Below are positions 45,543-55,383 of a DNA stretch of 64,000 bases, piece after piece. The notes beneath the pieces are model-generated. The model had not been told where the DNA came from. It did no database searches and saw only the letters and a program-made list of their open reading frames with translations. The stretch's first letter is position 1. The number at the start of each line of letters is the position of its first letter. The DNA is taken from assembly GCA_934167835.1 (NCBI GenBank), contig CAKPLZ010000001.1, positions 1 through 64,000 on the forward strand. The letters run 5' to 3'. A program made the translations under genes and the position numbers. Origin of the DNA: an uncultured Clostridia bacterium (GTDB lineage Bacteria > Bacillota > Clostridia > TANB77 > CAG-508).

Positions 45543-47441
45543 TTACTTTATTATTCCTTTTTCCATCATTTTCTTTAAAATCATTACAAACATTGAATGT
45601 GACCATCCAAGACCTATTACCCATGCAGGTTTTAAAGTATCATTATTTACTTGTTCTGGTAAAAAGCCATGATGTGCACTTGTTTTTACTACATAATCAA
45701 AGCATTCTTTTGCTTTTTTATCTTCTCCTGCTTCTAAATAGTAATTTGCCATCCAAAGTGTTGCTATTACCCATGGATTTCCATTCATATAATGGTCATC
45801 TTCAAACCTTTTATATCCACCCATATAGGTTCTTAATGTCATATTTATTTTTTCAACTGTGTTTAATATCTTCTTTTCATTAGGGGTAAATACGCCAAAT
45901 GGTACAATTGAGCCAAGTATGCTAATATCTAGTTTCTTGTCTTCTAAATTTCTTACAAATACCTTTTTTTCATCATCATAAAAATGTGAAAGTATGTATT
46001 TTTTTATTTCTAGATTTAATTTCTCAAGTTCTTCCTTTTCTTTATTTACATTTTCCTGTTTTACTCTGTTTTTAGTGAATTCATTTTTTAGTGCTTCATA
46101 TATTTTTATCATTGCCAAAAACGCTGCAAATATGCTTGAAATTGAATATAATGAAACTCCTTCATGCATTTCCCATAAGTCATAGCTTACATGCATTTTG
46201 TGTTCTTCAGCAAATATATCTTTCATATATTTTTTTAAGAAATTTAGGGCTTTTTCGCACATTTTTAAATTATCTTTTAAGAATTTTACGTCTTCAAAGA
46301 CTTTATAATGATTATATACACCAAATATTACTGATGCGGTTTCATCTATTTGATATCCCCAACATGGTGCTAGTCTTCCATCTGTGTAAAAACGTTGTTC
46401 CCACATTCCGCTTCTGCTCTGAGTACTTTTACAGAAGTTTTTATAAAACTTTTCAACTTCTCTTTTCATTTTTAAAATATCCATTGCTGATGTAATAAAT
46501 ACTGCATCTCTTGGCCAACAATAATTGTACCCTCCACATTTGCTTAAAGTTTCATCTATTTCAACTGCAGCAGATATTCCTCCTGTTTCATTGTTTATGA
46601 GTAATGCATATAATAAAATACTTCTTACATATATTTCCCTAATTTTCTCATTTTTTGGAGTTTCAGCAAGTTCTAATTCTAGCCCATCGTGGTCTTTTAC
46701 ATACTTTCTCCAATATTTTTTTACTGAATCGTATTCTGTTTTAAAATCTAATTTTCTAATTCTTTCAATTGTTTTTTCAATACTATCTAGTCCATTTTTG
46801 CTATCATCTATATAAATGTATAATTCAAATTCTCGAGATTCATTTGGTTTTATTGTTCCTAAATCATAGCTTATACCTGATGCAGATGACATTCCTATAT
46901 AGTCCTTATCTCCAATTACACCATCTGCAATATTTGCATCTATATTATTGATTTGAGAACCAAGTAACTTTTCTTTTGAAAAAGTGCACATTGTATAATC
47001 ATGATTATATTGCATTAGTGCATCATTTTGGCACATTCCGCTAATTCTACATGTTGGTGAACTTTCAAGGCCTGAGTGCACTATGAAATTCAAATCCAAA
47101 TCTATAGCATTTTCGTTTGTAAACTTAAATTTTCTTACTATTATATTTTCTCTTATTGCAACATAATCTGTTTGCATTATTCTTACATTGAAATATGTAT
47201 TGAAAATTTCTGTTTTTAATATGTTTGTATTCTCTACATAGTATTGATTATAGATATTATTAATATCATTATGCAAATATACAATTTTTGAATCATTAAT
47301 TTTTAATCCTAAATGATAAAATTGTATAATTTGCTTATAGTCCCTATTAGGATAGTATGTTCTTAATAACTCTCCTTTATTAGTATAACTTGCTATAATA
47401 TTTTGATTTCCAATTACTGCATCATTATAATATTTTTCCAT
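45543..47441 (-). CDS. GH15 family glucoamylase-like glycoside hydrolase
   Basis: 632 residues. N-terminal beta-sandwich domain (about 1-250) and C-terminal (alpha/alpha)6 barrel typical of GH15. YNYCWPRDAVFITSAMD and MWEQRFYTDGRLAPCWGYQIDETA contain the expected acidic residues of the active site. It probably trims alpha-glucans (glycogen or trehalose-type substrates) inside the cell; no signal peptide is seen. It is next to the RNase gene. Confidence 0.92.
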   Translation of the reverse strand: MEKYYNDAVIGNQNIIASYTNKGELLRTYYPNRDYKQIIQFYHLGLKINDSKIVYLHNDINNIYNQYYVENTNILKTEIFNTYFNVRIMQTDYVAIRENIIVRKFKFTNENAIDLDLNFIVHSGLESSPTCRISGMCQNDALMQYNHDYTMCTFSKEKLLGSQINNIDANIADGVIGDKDYIGMSSASGISYDLGTIKPNESREFELYIYIDDSKNGLDSIEKTIERIRKLDFKTEYDSVKKYWRKYVKDHDGLELELAETPKNEKIREIYVRSILLYALLINNETGGISAAVEIDETLSKCGGYNYCWPRDAVFITSAMDILKMKREVEKFYKNFCKSTQSRSGMWEQRFYTDGRLAPCWGYQIDETASVIFGVYNHYKVFEDVKFLKDNLKMCEKALNFLKKYMKDIFAEEHKMHVSYDLWEMHEGVSLYSISSIFAAFLAMIKIYEALKNEFTKNRVKQENVNKEKEELEKLNLEIKKYILSHFYDDEKKVFVRNLEDKKLDISILGSIVPFGVFTPNEKKILNTVEKINMTLRTYMGGYKRFEDDHYMNGNPWVIATLWMANYYLEAGEDKKAKECFDYVVKTSAHHGFLPEQVNNDTLKPAWVIGLGWSHSMFVMILKKMMEKGIIK

Positions 47442-47454
47442 TTTTTTATCCCCT

Positions 47455-49098
47455 TTATGAAATTACGCGAACTATTTGTTGTTCTAGCTCTTTGATTTTT
47501 GCGTTTATTTCAGCTATTTGCTCATCTTTTGTATCTTCATCTTCTATGTCTTCTTTTATAATTTCTGACATTTCATCTAATTCTTCTTTTAATGTTGCTA
47601 GTCTATCTACTACTTCCAATCTCAAGTATTTATATTTATCTTGAACTTCTACTTTTGATAGAACTTTTACTATATTGTTTAAATCATATTTTTCTCCATA
47701 ATCTGGTATTGTTACTGGTAGGTCTGTTGTTTCTATTATTTTTTCTTTTAATATTTTTTGTCCATCCGGTTCACCATGTACTAAAAAGATGTGTTTTGGT
47801 TTTGTTATAAAAGAGTAAACAAAATTCAATAACCATTCTTGGTCTGCATGGCCTGAATATCCTTCTATATACTCAATTCGTGCATTTACTGCAATTTCTT
47901 CTCCAAATATTTTTACTTTTTTTTCTCCTGAAACTATTTTTGCGCCTAGAGTTCCTGGTGCTTGGTATCCAACAAATAATATTGTGTTTTTTGGATTCCA
48001 TAAATTATGTTTTAAGTGGTGTTTAATACGTCCAACTTCGCACATTCCACTAGCTGATATTATAATATGTGGATGTGGGTCGTCATTTAATGCTTTTGAT
48101 TCTTCTGCTGTTTGTGTGAATTTTAAGCCTGGGAATTCTAGTGGATTATCTCCTTTTCCTATTTCTTTCCTTACATCTTCATCAAACAAATTCATATTTT
48201 GCTTAAATACTTCTGTTGCTGATATTGCAAGTGGACTATCAACATATACTGGTGCTTTCATTAATGTTTCATATTTTCTTATGAATTCTTCATCATTTCT
48301 TTGTTCTTTAAGTTTGTTTAGTTCATATAAAATCTCTTGTGTTCTACCTACTGCAAATGATGGTATTATTACATTTCCACCTTTATCTAGAGTTTCTGAA
48401 ACTATATTTAAAAACATTTCAGCTTTATCATCATTTCTGTTGTGTAGTCTTCCTCCATAAGTTGATTCCATAACTAAATAATCTGCTGTTTCTATCATAG
48501 TTGGAGCATCTAGTAATGGGATATCATTATTTCCTAGGTCTCCTGAGAATACTATTTTTTTAGTTTCTCCATTTTCTTTTACCCATATTTCTATAATACT
48601 TGAACCAAGCATGTGACCGGCATCATTAAATCTTACGCTTATATTTTCGTCTATATCTATTATTTCATCATAAGAAACTGGTTTAAATAATTTTAAACAG
48701 TCAATAGCATCTTGTGCTGTATAAAGTGGTGGCATTGCTGGTTTTCCTTGTCTTGCTCTTTTTTTATTTTGCCATACATTTTCCATTTCTTGAATATGTC
48801 CACTATCTGGTAGCATTATTGCACATAAATCACAAGTAGCCTTTGTTGCTATAACTGGTCCACGGTATCCATCTACATATAATTTGGGAATTCTGCCTGA
48901 ATGGTCTATATGTGCATGTGTTAATAGCATGCAATCTATTTCGCTTACATTGTATGCAAAATCATTATAGTTTTCTTGTTCTTCTTTTGCTTTACCTTGG
49001 TAAAGTCCACAGTCAATAATTATTTTTTTTCCTGCTGCTTCTAGTAAAAAATTTGAACCTGTGACGGTTTTAGCTGCTCCTAAAAAAGTAATATTCAT
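47455..49098 (-). CDS. Beta-CASP metallo-beta-lactamase RNase
   Basis: 547 residues. Metallo-beta-lactamase motif LLTHAHIDHSGRIPKL binds two metals; then the beta-CASP domain (SFAVGRTQEILYEL), SASGMCEVGRIKHHL and a C-terminal GYSGHADQEWLLNF. This is the family of CPSF73/YSH1-like and KH-less bacterial RNases; an RNA substrate is assumed from the family. The C-terminal helix (about 495-547) is charged and coiled. Confidence 0.93.
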   Translation of the reverse strand: MNITFLGAAKTVTGSNFLLEAAGKKIIIDCGLYQGKAKEEQENYNDFAYNVSEIDCMLLTHAHIDHSGRIPKLYVDGYRGPVIATKATCDLCAIMLPDSGHIQEMENVWQNKKRARQGKPAMPPLYTAQDAIDCLKLFKPVSYDEIIDIDENISVRFNDAGHMLGSSIIEIWVKENGETKKIVFSGDLGNNDIPLLDAPTMIETADYLVMESTYGGRLHNRNDDKAEMFLNIVSETLDKGGNVIIPSFAVGRTQEILYELNKLKEQRNDEEFIRKYETLMKAPVYVDSPLAISATEVFKQNMNLFDEDVRKEIGKGDNPLEFPGLKFTQTAEESKALNDDPHPHIIISASGMCEVGRIKHHLKHNLWNPKNTILFVGYQAPGTLGAKIVSGEKKVKIFGEEIAVNARIEYIEGYSGHADQEWLLNFVYSFITKPKHIFLVHGEPDGQKILKEKIIETTDLPVTIPDYGEKYDLNNIVKVLSKVEVQDKYKYLRLEVVDRLATLKEELDEMSEIIKEDIEDEDTKDEQIAEINAKIKELEQQIVRVIS

Positions 49099-49117
49099 AA
49101 AAATTCATCCTCCATTT

Positions 49118-50632
49118 TTAAATAAATACTCTGATTTTTTTGTTTAATTTAACATTTAATTCTTTTAGTTCTTCAAACTCAATTGTTTTGTACATATTTT
49201 CTTCATCATAAATTTCTAAAAAGTATTTATTGTTTTCCTCAATAAATTTAAAATACATTTTTTCTAATTCTATTATATCTGTTTTTAGTATTTGCTTAAT
49301 TATCTCATAGTTTTCCTTAATGTCCTTACTAAAAATAGTTATAATCTTTTCTTTGCATGCTTTTGTTATTATAATTCTTTGGATAGTATCAACATCTGTA
49401 ATGTTTTTTATTTGCGTTGTTTCATCTATATATATTAAGCTATAATGTCTTATGATATTTAATAGTTTAATAGTATTTTCCTTTTCTTCACTGTTTTCTA
49501 TCTGAATTCTTATAGCCTTAAATGTACTTTGTATTAGTTCTTTTGTCTTACTTATATATACAGTATTGTCTAGATTTACTAACTTCAATTCTTTAAGCAA
49601 ATTTAATTTTGTTTCTACATCAGTTTTTGTTTTTATAAAGTTTAATGGTTCCATTTTTTTGCTGATTGTGTTTAATTTTTTTATTAATGCAGTCCTTCTA
49701 GTTTCAAGCTTTTCAGCAAAATCGCTCAAGCTAAAAATTCTACTGTTCATATCAAGTTTTTCATTTTCTGCAATGAATTGTTCTTTTAGCTTTCTATCGT
49801 TATTTATAGTATCATCAATATTTTTAATGTTGCTTAATATCTGTTTCTTTTGTTGTCCTAAGTTTTCAATGTAAATTTTTTTATCATTTAACATGTCATA
49901 TTCATTTTGTAGGTTTTCTTGGATTTTTATTAGTCTTTCTTTTTCATTGTTGTCTATCTTGCTAATATAAAGAATGCTTACTTGATTTATCAATTTAAAT
50001 AATTTATCAGCAAATTCTGTTTTGTACATTTCAGTCAACTTAACAAGTAGCTTATAAATATAATCTTCTTTGCTCTTCATCCATTCATCTAAGAATTCAT
50101 GTCCTACAAGAGTTCTTAGTGTTTGATATATAAGGTTTGCATTAAAATTATATATTTCGCTAGTTTCAATATTCCAAGACCACCCATCAAAATCTCTAAC
50201 AATTTCATTCATTGAAATGCTGTATCCTTGATTTAAAGCCAGTTCTATGGCTGGTTTTATTATTTCATATTCATCTGGCACATAAAATTTATTTGAATTT
50301 ATCTGGTAAATTTCATACATCATTCTACTTGCATTCAAATATGTTGTAATTTTCTTTTCCTTTATATCGCAACTGCTTTCCTTACTTTTAACAATTTCTA
50401 TAGTATCACAATCTTTTTCAATTATTTCCAATATTTCTTCTAATGTTTCTCTTTTAGTTTTTGTATCTCCATTAACTATGCTATAATCTTCATAGGCATT
50501 TTCTATTTTATAAAGCATATTTAACAGCAAATTTTTAGTGCTTTCAGAAAAAGTTTTATTTGCTAGAATTTTTTCTAATTGATTATTATAATCTCTCATA
50601 TTCAATTTTGAAATAAATCTCTCTTTTTCCAA
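49118..50632 (-). CDS. Coiled-coil hypothetical protein
   Basis: 504 residues, no membrane segment. Residues about 225-330 are a long coiled coil with charged heptads (QENLQNEYDMLNDKKIYIENL and the following lines). Not recognised. Lies upstream of the beta-CASP RNase on the same strand with a gap of only 19 bases, so co-transcription is likely. Confidence 0.7.
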   Translation of the reverse strand: MEKERFISKLNMRDYNNQLEKILANKTFSESTKNLLLNMLYKIENAYEDYSIVNGDTKTKRETLEEILEIIEKDCDTIEIVKSKESSCDIKEKKITTYLNASRMMYEIYQINSNKFYVPDEYEIIKPAIELALNQGYSISMNEIVRDFDGWSWNIETSEIYNFNANLIYQTLRTLVGHEFLDEWMKSKEDYIYKLLVKLTEMYKTEFADKLFKLINQVSILYISKIDNNEKERLIKIQENLQNEYDMLNDKKIYIENLGQQKKQILSNIKNIDDTINNDRKLKEQFIAENEKLDMNSRIFSLSDFAEKLETRRTALIKKLNTISKKMEPLNFIKTKTDVETKLNLLKELKLVNLDNTVYISKTKELIQSTFKAIRIQIENSEEKENTIKLLNIIRHYSLIYIDETTQIKNITDVDTIQRIIITKACKEKIITIFSKDIKENYEIIKQILKTDIIELEKMYFKFIEENNKYFLEIYDEENMYKTIEFEELKELNVKLNKKIRVFI

Positions 50633-50710
50633 TTTTAAACTCCTTATGTTTTTATCATGTATATTCTATATTATAGTTATTTTTTTGTCAATATATTTAA
50701 AAAAAATAAA

Positions 50711-50738
50711 AAAACTTCACATTTTAAAGTGAAGCTTC
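50711..50738 (-). terminator. Terminator after the M50 protease gene
   Basis: CTTCAC / GTGAAG stem extended by A-T pairs with T-rich sequence downstream in the minus direction. Confidence 0.7.
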
Positions 50739-50743
50739 TTTAT

Positions 50744-51451
50744 TTAAAAAAGTCCCATTACCCAAGTAATCAGCCATAACATGCCTTTCAAAATTCCTGA
50801 ACATATATATGATATGATGTCTGTGTAAAATACTATTATAAAAACAATTAGTGTAAGTATATTTTGATTTTCTGCTATCCAGTCTCTTACTTTTAATGGT
50901 AAAAAATGGTTTAAAATTTTTGAACCATCTAATGGATATATTGGAATTAGGTTAAATACGCCTAATCCTAAGTTTACAGATATTATTGAAATCAAAATTT
51001 CTCCTATTACCAAAGTAGTTTTTGTAATTGTTGCGAATTTAGCAAATACTACATATATTATTAAAAATACAAATGCTAATATGAAATTCATTATTGGTCC
51101 TGCTGCTGCAACTAAGGCTTCGGCTTTTGATAGAGAGTATTTTCCATCAAAATTTCTCGGATTTATTTCTACTGGTTTTCCCCATCCAAAACCTAGTATT
51201 ACTAAGCAAAGTAGTCCTACTGGGTCTATGTGGCTCATTGGATTTAAATTAAGTCTTCCTTGTAGTCTTGGGGTATCATCTCCAAGTTTTGTTGCAACCC
51301 ATGCATGTGCAAATTCATGAAATGTCATCGCTACAATTACGCCAGGGATTGCATACAAAATCCCCTCTATGCTTCTTCCTCCAGTAAATACATTTACAAT
51401 AACCATTAATCCTATTAGAATTAAAAGTGTTTTTCTATCTAAATTAAACAT
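50744..51451 (-). CDS. Site-2-protease-type metallopeptidase (M50, YwhC-like)
   Basis: 235 residues, five or six membrane helices. HEFAH (HExxH) in the first third and NLIPIYPLDGSKIL (NxxPxxPLDG) in the third quarter bind the zinc. Such proteases cut membrane-embedded regulators or signal-peptide remnants. The substrate is unknown. Confidence 0.92.
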   Translation of the reverse strand: MFNLDRKTLLILIGLMVIVNVFTGGRSIEGILYAIPGVIVAMTFHEFAHAWVATKLGDDTPRLQGRLNLNPMSHIDPVGLLCLVILGFGWGKPVEINPRNFDGKYSLSKAEALVAAAGPIMNFILAFVFLIIYVVFAKFATITKTTLVIGEILISIISVNLGLGVFNLIPIYPLDGSKILNHFLPLKVRDWIAENQNILTLIVFIIVFYTDIISYICSGILKGMLWLITWVMGLF

Positions 51452-51524
51452 ATAAATTCCTTTCCTAATTACAATTCTTCTGTTTAGCCTCCCATTGTCA
51501 ACTAGTTCAAATAGTTTGCTAGTT

Positions 51525-53000
51525 CTATGCTAATGGTTTCATTGTTGGGAATAGAATTACATCCCTAATTGATTCACTTTCTGTAAATAGCATGCATAAT
51601 CTATCTATTCCATATCCAATTCCTCCTGCTGGTGGCATGCCATATTCAAGTGCTTCGATAAAGTCCATATCTATATCGTTTGCTTCATCATTTCCAAGCT
51701 CTCTTTCTTTTAATTGTGCTTCGAATCTTTCTAATTGGTCAATTGGATCGTTAAGTTCTGTGTAAGCATTTGCAAATTCTTTTCCTGCAATAAATAGCTC
51801 GAATCTGTCTACAAATCTTGGATCCTCTGGATTTTTCTTTGTAAGTGGTGATATTTCTAATGGATGTCCATATAAGAATGTTGGTTGGATTAATGTTTCT
51901 TCAACATATTTTTCAAAGAACGCATTTATTATATGTCCATAAGTTTTTTCATGTTCTTCTAGCTCTATTTTATGTTCTTCTGCTAATTTTAAACATTCAT
52001 TAATATCTGTTATTTCTTTGAAGTCAATTCCTGTTTGTTCTTTAATTGCATCTGTCATGCTAATTCTTTTCCATGGTCCTTCAAGATTTATTTCATTTCC
52101 GCTCCAATTATATACCATTTTTCCTGTTACTTCTTTGGCAATTTTTTGGAACATTTTTTCAGTTAAATCCATCATTCCTTCTAGGTTAGAATATGCTAGG
52201 TAAGCTTCCATTAATGTAAATTCTGGGTTATGTTTTAAATCCATTCCTTCATTTCTAAAAACTCTACCTATTTCGTATACTGCTTCCATTCCACCAACTA
52301 ATAGTCTTTTTAGTGGCAATTCTAGAGCGATACGTAGATACATGTCTAAATTTTGTGCATTGTGGTGTGTTACAAATGGTCTTGCAGAAGCACCTGTTAG
52401 AAGTGTTGTTAATACTGGAGTTTCAACTTCTGTGAAACCTTCTCCGTCCATAAAACTTTGTATACATCTAATAATTTTAGGGCGTAAAAAAGCAACTCTT
52501 TTAGCTTCTTCATTCATTATTAGGTCAACATATCTTCTTCTATATCTTTCTTCTTTATCTGTTAATCCATGAAACTTTTCTGGAAGTGGTCTTAATGATT
52601 TTGTAAGAAGTACTACTTCCTTTGCATGAATTGAAATTTCTTCTGTTCTTGTTTTAAATACAAATCCTTTTATTCCAATTATATCTCCTATATCGTAAGT
52701 TTTAAATGCAGAATAACTTTCTTCTCCTAAGTCATTTATACTTACATAACTTTGGATTTTTCCCTTTGCATCTTGAATTGTACAAAAAGATGCTTTTCCC
52801 ATTATTCTCTTTGCCATTATTCTTCCTGCTATAGAAACATCTTTTCCTTCTAATTCATCATAATTATCTTTTATTTCTTGGCTTAAATGTGTTCTTTCAT
52901 ACTTTGTTACTTTAAATGGGTCTTTTCCTTGTGTTTGCAATTCCTTTAACTTTTCTTTTCTAATTGCAATTAAATGATTTTCGTCTAATATTTCTTCCAT
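51525..53000 (-). CDS. lysS: Lysyl-tRNA synthetase, class II
   Basis: 491 residues. N-terminal OB domain (VSIAGRIMAKRIMGKASF), motif 2 region FRNEGMDLKHNPEFTLMEAY and motif 3 GGIGYGIDRLCMLF. Full length. Two CGG triplets are out of phase (AGC GGA, GAC GGA). Confidence 0.97.
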   Translation of the reverse strand: MEEILDENHLIAIRKEKLKELQTQGKDPFKVTKYERTHLSQEIKDNYDELEGKDVSIAGRIMAKRIMGKASFCTIQDAKGKIQSYVSINDLGEESYSAFKTYDIGDIIGIKGFVFKTRTEEISIHAKEVVLLTKSLRPLPEKFHGLTDKEERYRRRYVDLIMNEEAKRVAFLRPKIIRCIQSFMDGEGFTEVETPVLTTLLTGASARPFVTHHNAQNLDMYLRIALELPLKRLLVGGMEAVYEIGRVFRNEGMDLKHNPEFTLMEAYLAYSNLEGMMDLTEKMFQKIAKEVTGKMVYNWSGNEINLEGPWKRISMTDAIKEQTGIDFKEITDINECLKLAEEHKIELEEHEKTYGHIINAFFEKYVEETLIQPTFLYGHPLEISPLTKKNPEDPRFVDRFELFIAGKEFANAYTELNDPIDQLERFEAQLKERELGNDEANDIDMDFIEALEYGMPPAGGIGYGIDRLCMLFTESESIRDVILFPTMKPLA

Positions 53001-53084
53001 AAGCGTCCTCTCCTTCTTTTACCTTCAATATTATATAATAAAATGCCAAATTTGTAAACAAATATTGGCAAAAAACCTAAAATA

Positions 53085-53632
53085 TTATTGCATTTTCTCT
53101 TTGCTAAGCTTCTCATAACATTTTCTGCATAAAGGCATATAGCAATTCTCTCCAACTAAAATATCTCCTGTTTTATTATTTCCCTTATAAAAAGTATATA
53201 TTGCGTTTTCACTATGACAATTTTCACACACAGCCGTTAGCATTTGAACATTATCTGCCATGCAAAGCAAATCTCCCATTTTTCCAAAAGGTTTTCTTTC
53301 AGATGTCAAATTCAAGCCTGATATAAAAAACTTCTTTCCCTTTTGAGCAAGAGTATTCAGTTCATCCACATCGCCTTTCAAAAATTGAAATTCATCTATA
53401 ACATACACATCCGGATCATAATTCTTAAGCTCCCCAAGATCACTAATTCCAATCGCCTTAAGCTTAACACCCTTTCTACTAACAACCTCACTCTCAGAAA
53501 ACCTATCATCCAATCTTGGCTTAAACACCATAATATTCTTCCCAGCAATAACCTGTCTCCCGAGCCTCATCCAAAATTCTCCCGAGTTTTCCCACATTTC
53601 ATAGGACCAGTAAACACATTAATATCCCCCAT
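53085..53632 (-). CDS. tdk: Thymidine kinase, read through two CGG +1 sites
   Basis: 181 residues from the ATG at 53632 when C is skipped at 53582-53584 and 53560-53562; both are needed to reach the frame. Thymidine salvage. P-loop region GPMKCGKT-G-RILDEA-G-RQVIAGKNIMVFKPR, catalytic Glu in VIDEFQFL, and the zinc-binding CENC...CRKC at the C-terminus. Without the shifts the start gives only 20 codons, and the long 0-frame ORF lacks its P-loop. Type II Tdk length is typical. Confidence 0.9.
53560..53562 (-). other. CGG +1 shift site (tdk, site 2)
   Basis: GCT-CGG-GAG in the frame set by site 1. Dropping C gives GCT-GGG-AGA-CAG (A-G-R-Q) and enters the long conserved frame. Confidence 0.87.
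53582..53584 (-). other. CGG +1 shift site (tdk, site 1)
   Basis: ACT-CGG-GAG directly after the P-loop Lys-Thr, 16 codons from the ATG; the 0-frame stops at TGA four codons later. Dropping C gives ACT-GGG-AGA (T-G-R). Confidence 0.88.
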
Positions 53633-53683
53633 CACAAACGCAGCTCCTCTATTCACAAAATTTTCATGTGATATTATATAAAT

Positions 53684-53718
53684 AAATTCCCAAATTGTAA
53701 ATACTTTTTTGGGAATTT
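53684..53718 (-). terminator. Terminator after the pilin-Hint gene
   Basis: AAATTCCCAAA / TTTGGGAATTT hairpin with a 14-base loop; the T tract is modest. Confidence 0.6.
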
Positions 53719-53728
53719 TTTTCTTTTC

Positions 53729-54665
53729 TTATTTTATATGAGTTGGGCCTTGAACCAATACTCCATTTCCATAGTAATTATATATTTTTTCTCCTTGCTC
53801 ATTCATAACTATAAAATTATAGCACTCTTCTGTTCCTTCCCAAGTTTCTATCTTCTCAATGGTCTTCCAGCCAGTTACAGTCTTTACCAAATCTCCAACC
53901 TTTGGTTCACCATACTCACCATTTTCCACAAAAGCCTTCCAACCTTCTGCTGTATAAATTGGGTGATACTCAGTTACCTCTAGAACAGTTCCATCTTCAA
54001 ATTCATACCTTACAAACCTTGCACTATGTTTCTCTTTAAATGCCTCATACACGCTACCTTCTTCGCATTTATTGGTCTTGAAATTATAATAAACTATGCT
54101 ATCCCCTTGTTTCATATCCATTGCCAATTTTGTATTTCCATCTAATCCTGCCAAAATTTCTGTACTTGACAATACACACTCAGCTGCCGATTTTCTTATA
54201 TATTTTTCACCCTGTTGTATAATATCATTTGCTTTAGCATAAGTCCAACATTCATTTCCTGAAGCATCTAATACTCTCACACAGTAAGCTCCATCTTTAA
54301 GTTCAATCACTCCACCATTCTTATCTTCAGTCCAGTTAGTATTTTCTGTGTTTAATAAGATTAGGAACTCGATACACGTTGTTCCGTTCTTTTGCTGTAT
54401 ATTTAGTATCCCCAAAATAAAATGTTATGTCTTTTCTATTTATTTCATTCATATACTCTTCAACCGAATTATATTCTTTATCTCCTATTAATTGTTTACC
54501 ATCTTTTTCTTCCTCTTGTGCTGTTTTCCAGTTCTTTGTTGCATCTCCTGCTGACTTAAATAGCCCTGTGTTTAGTGCTATGCTTATGCTAACTGCTACT
54601 AAAATTAGCATTACCATTATTGTAATTATTAACGCTATGAGCGTTATTCCTTTTGTTTTTTTCAT
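53729..54665 (-). CDS. Pilin-like protein with C-terminal Hint (intein/hedgehog-like) domain, one CGG +1 site
   Basis: 311 residues when C at 54384-54386 is skipped. The N-terminal about 50 residues are nearly identical to the pilin/FGE gene (KGITLIALIITIMVMLILVAVSI, then LNTGLFKSAGDATKNWK). The join reads TAKE-G-TTCIEF. The C-terminal about 150 residues resemble a Hint domain: AECVLSSTEILAGLDG, an internal TEYHPIYTAEGWKAF and the final GNGVLVQGP. Hint domains self-cleave; here it could release or link the pilin tail, but the usual HN-C end is not seen, so activity is uncertain. Confidence 0.82.
54384..54386 (-). other. CGG +1 shift site (pilin-Hint)
   Basis: In-frame GAA-CGG-AAC. The 0-frame stops at 54336, before the Hint domain. 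Dropping C gives GAA-GGA-ACA (E-G-T), then 216 residues. Confidence 0.9.
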
Positions 54666-54953
54666 GACTTACCTCCTAAATTTTATTTTGTATAACCTTT
54701 TATTATATCTATATACTTTTAAAATTAACCCAATTGTACTCATGGAGGGCATAAAAATCCAACCATATATGGTTTGTTCATTGAAATCTTGTCTCCTTTG
54801 TTTCTCTCTTCTCTTTTTTATAGTTCTATTTTATAATAAAAAAATATAATTATCAATATTTTTCTACAGAAAACTAATTAATTTTCTTTTGTTTTTTCCT
54901 TTTTCTACTTTACAAATTTCAACCTTTAGTATACAATGTAATAGTGATGAATT

Positions 54954-55376
54954 ATGCTTAAATTTATATCGAATAATGAAGAAAATACTAGGGCCATTGG
55001 GTTTGATTTGGCCTCTAAATTGAATATTGGTGATGTTGTAGTTTTATCTGGTGATTTGGGCAGTGGTAAGACTAAGTTTGTTGAGGGCTTTTTGAGATAT
55101 TTTGGTTTGGAAGATGAAATTTCTAGCCCTACTTTTACTATTGTTAATGAGTATAGAAAAAACGATGTCAATATTTATCACTTTGACGTATATCGCCTAG
55201 AGGATTTAGATGAATTTTATGCAATTGGTGGTACTGATTATTTTGATAATGGTATTTGTCTAATTGAATGGGGCGAGCTTGTTGAGCCTATTTTGTCTAA
55301 ATATATAAAAGTTAACATTTCCAAAGACGAAAAAGATGAAAATGTAAGGTATATAACTATCGAAAGGAAGGAATGA
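54954..55376 (+). CDS. tsaE: tRNA threonylcarbamoyladenosine ATPase TsaE
   Basis: 140 residues. It helps make t6A37 in ANN-decoding tRNAs with TsaB and TsaD. Walker A GDLGSGKTKFV is followed by SSPTFTIVNEY. First gene of a plus-strand run tsaE-tsaB-rimI-lonB. Confidence 0.95.
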   Translation: MLKFISNNEENTRAIGFDLASKLNIGDVVVLSGDLGSGKTKFVEGFLRYFGLEDEISSPTFTIVNEYRKNDVNIYHFDVYRLEDLDEFYAIGGTDYFDNGICLIEWGELVEPILSKYIKVNISKDEKDENVRYITIERKE

Positions 55377-55383
55377 TTTTATT

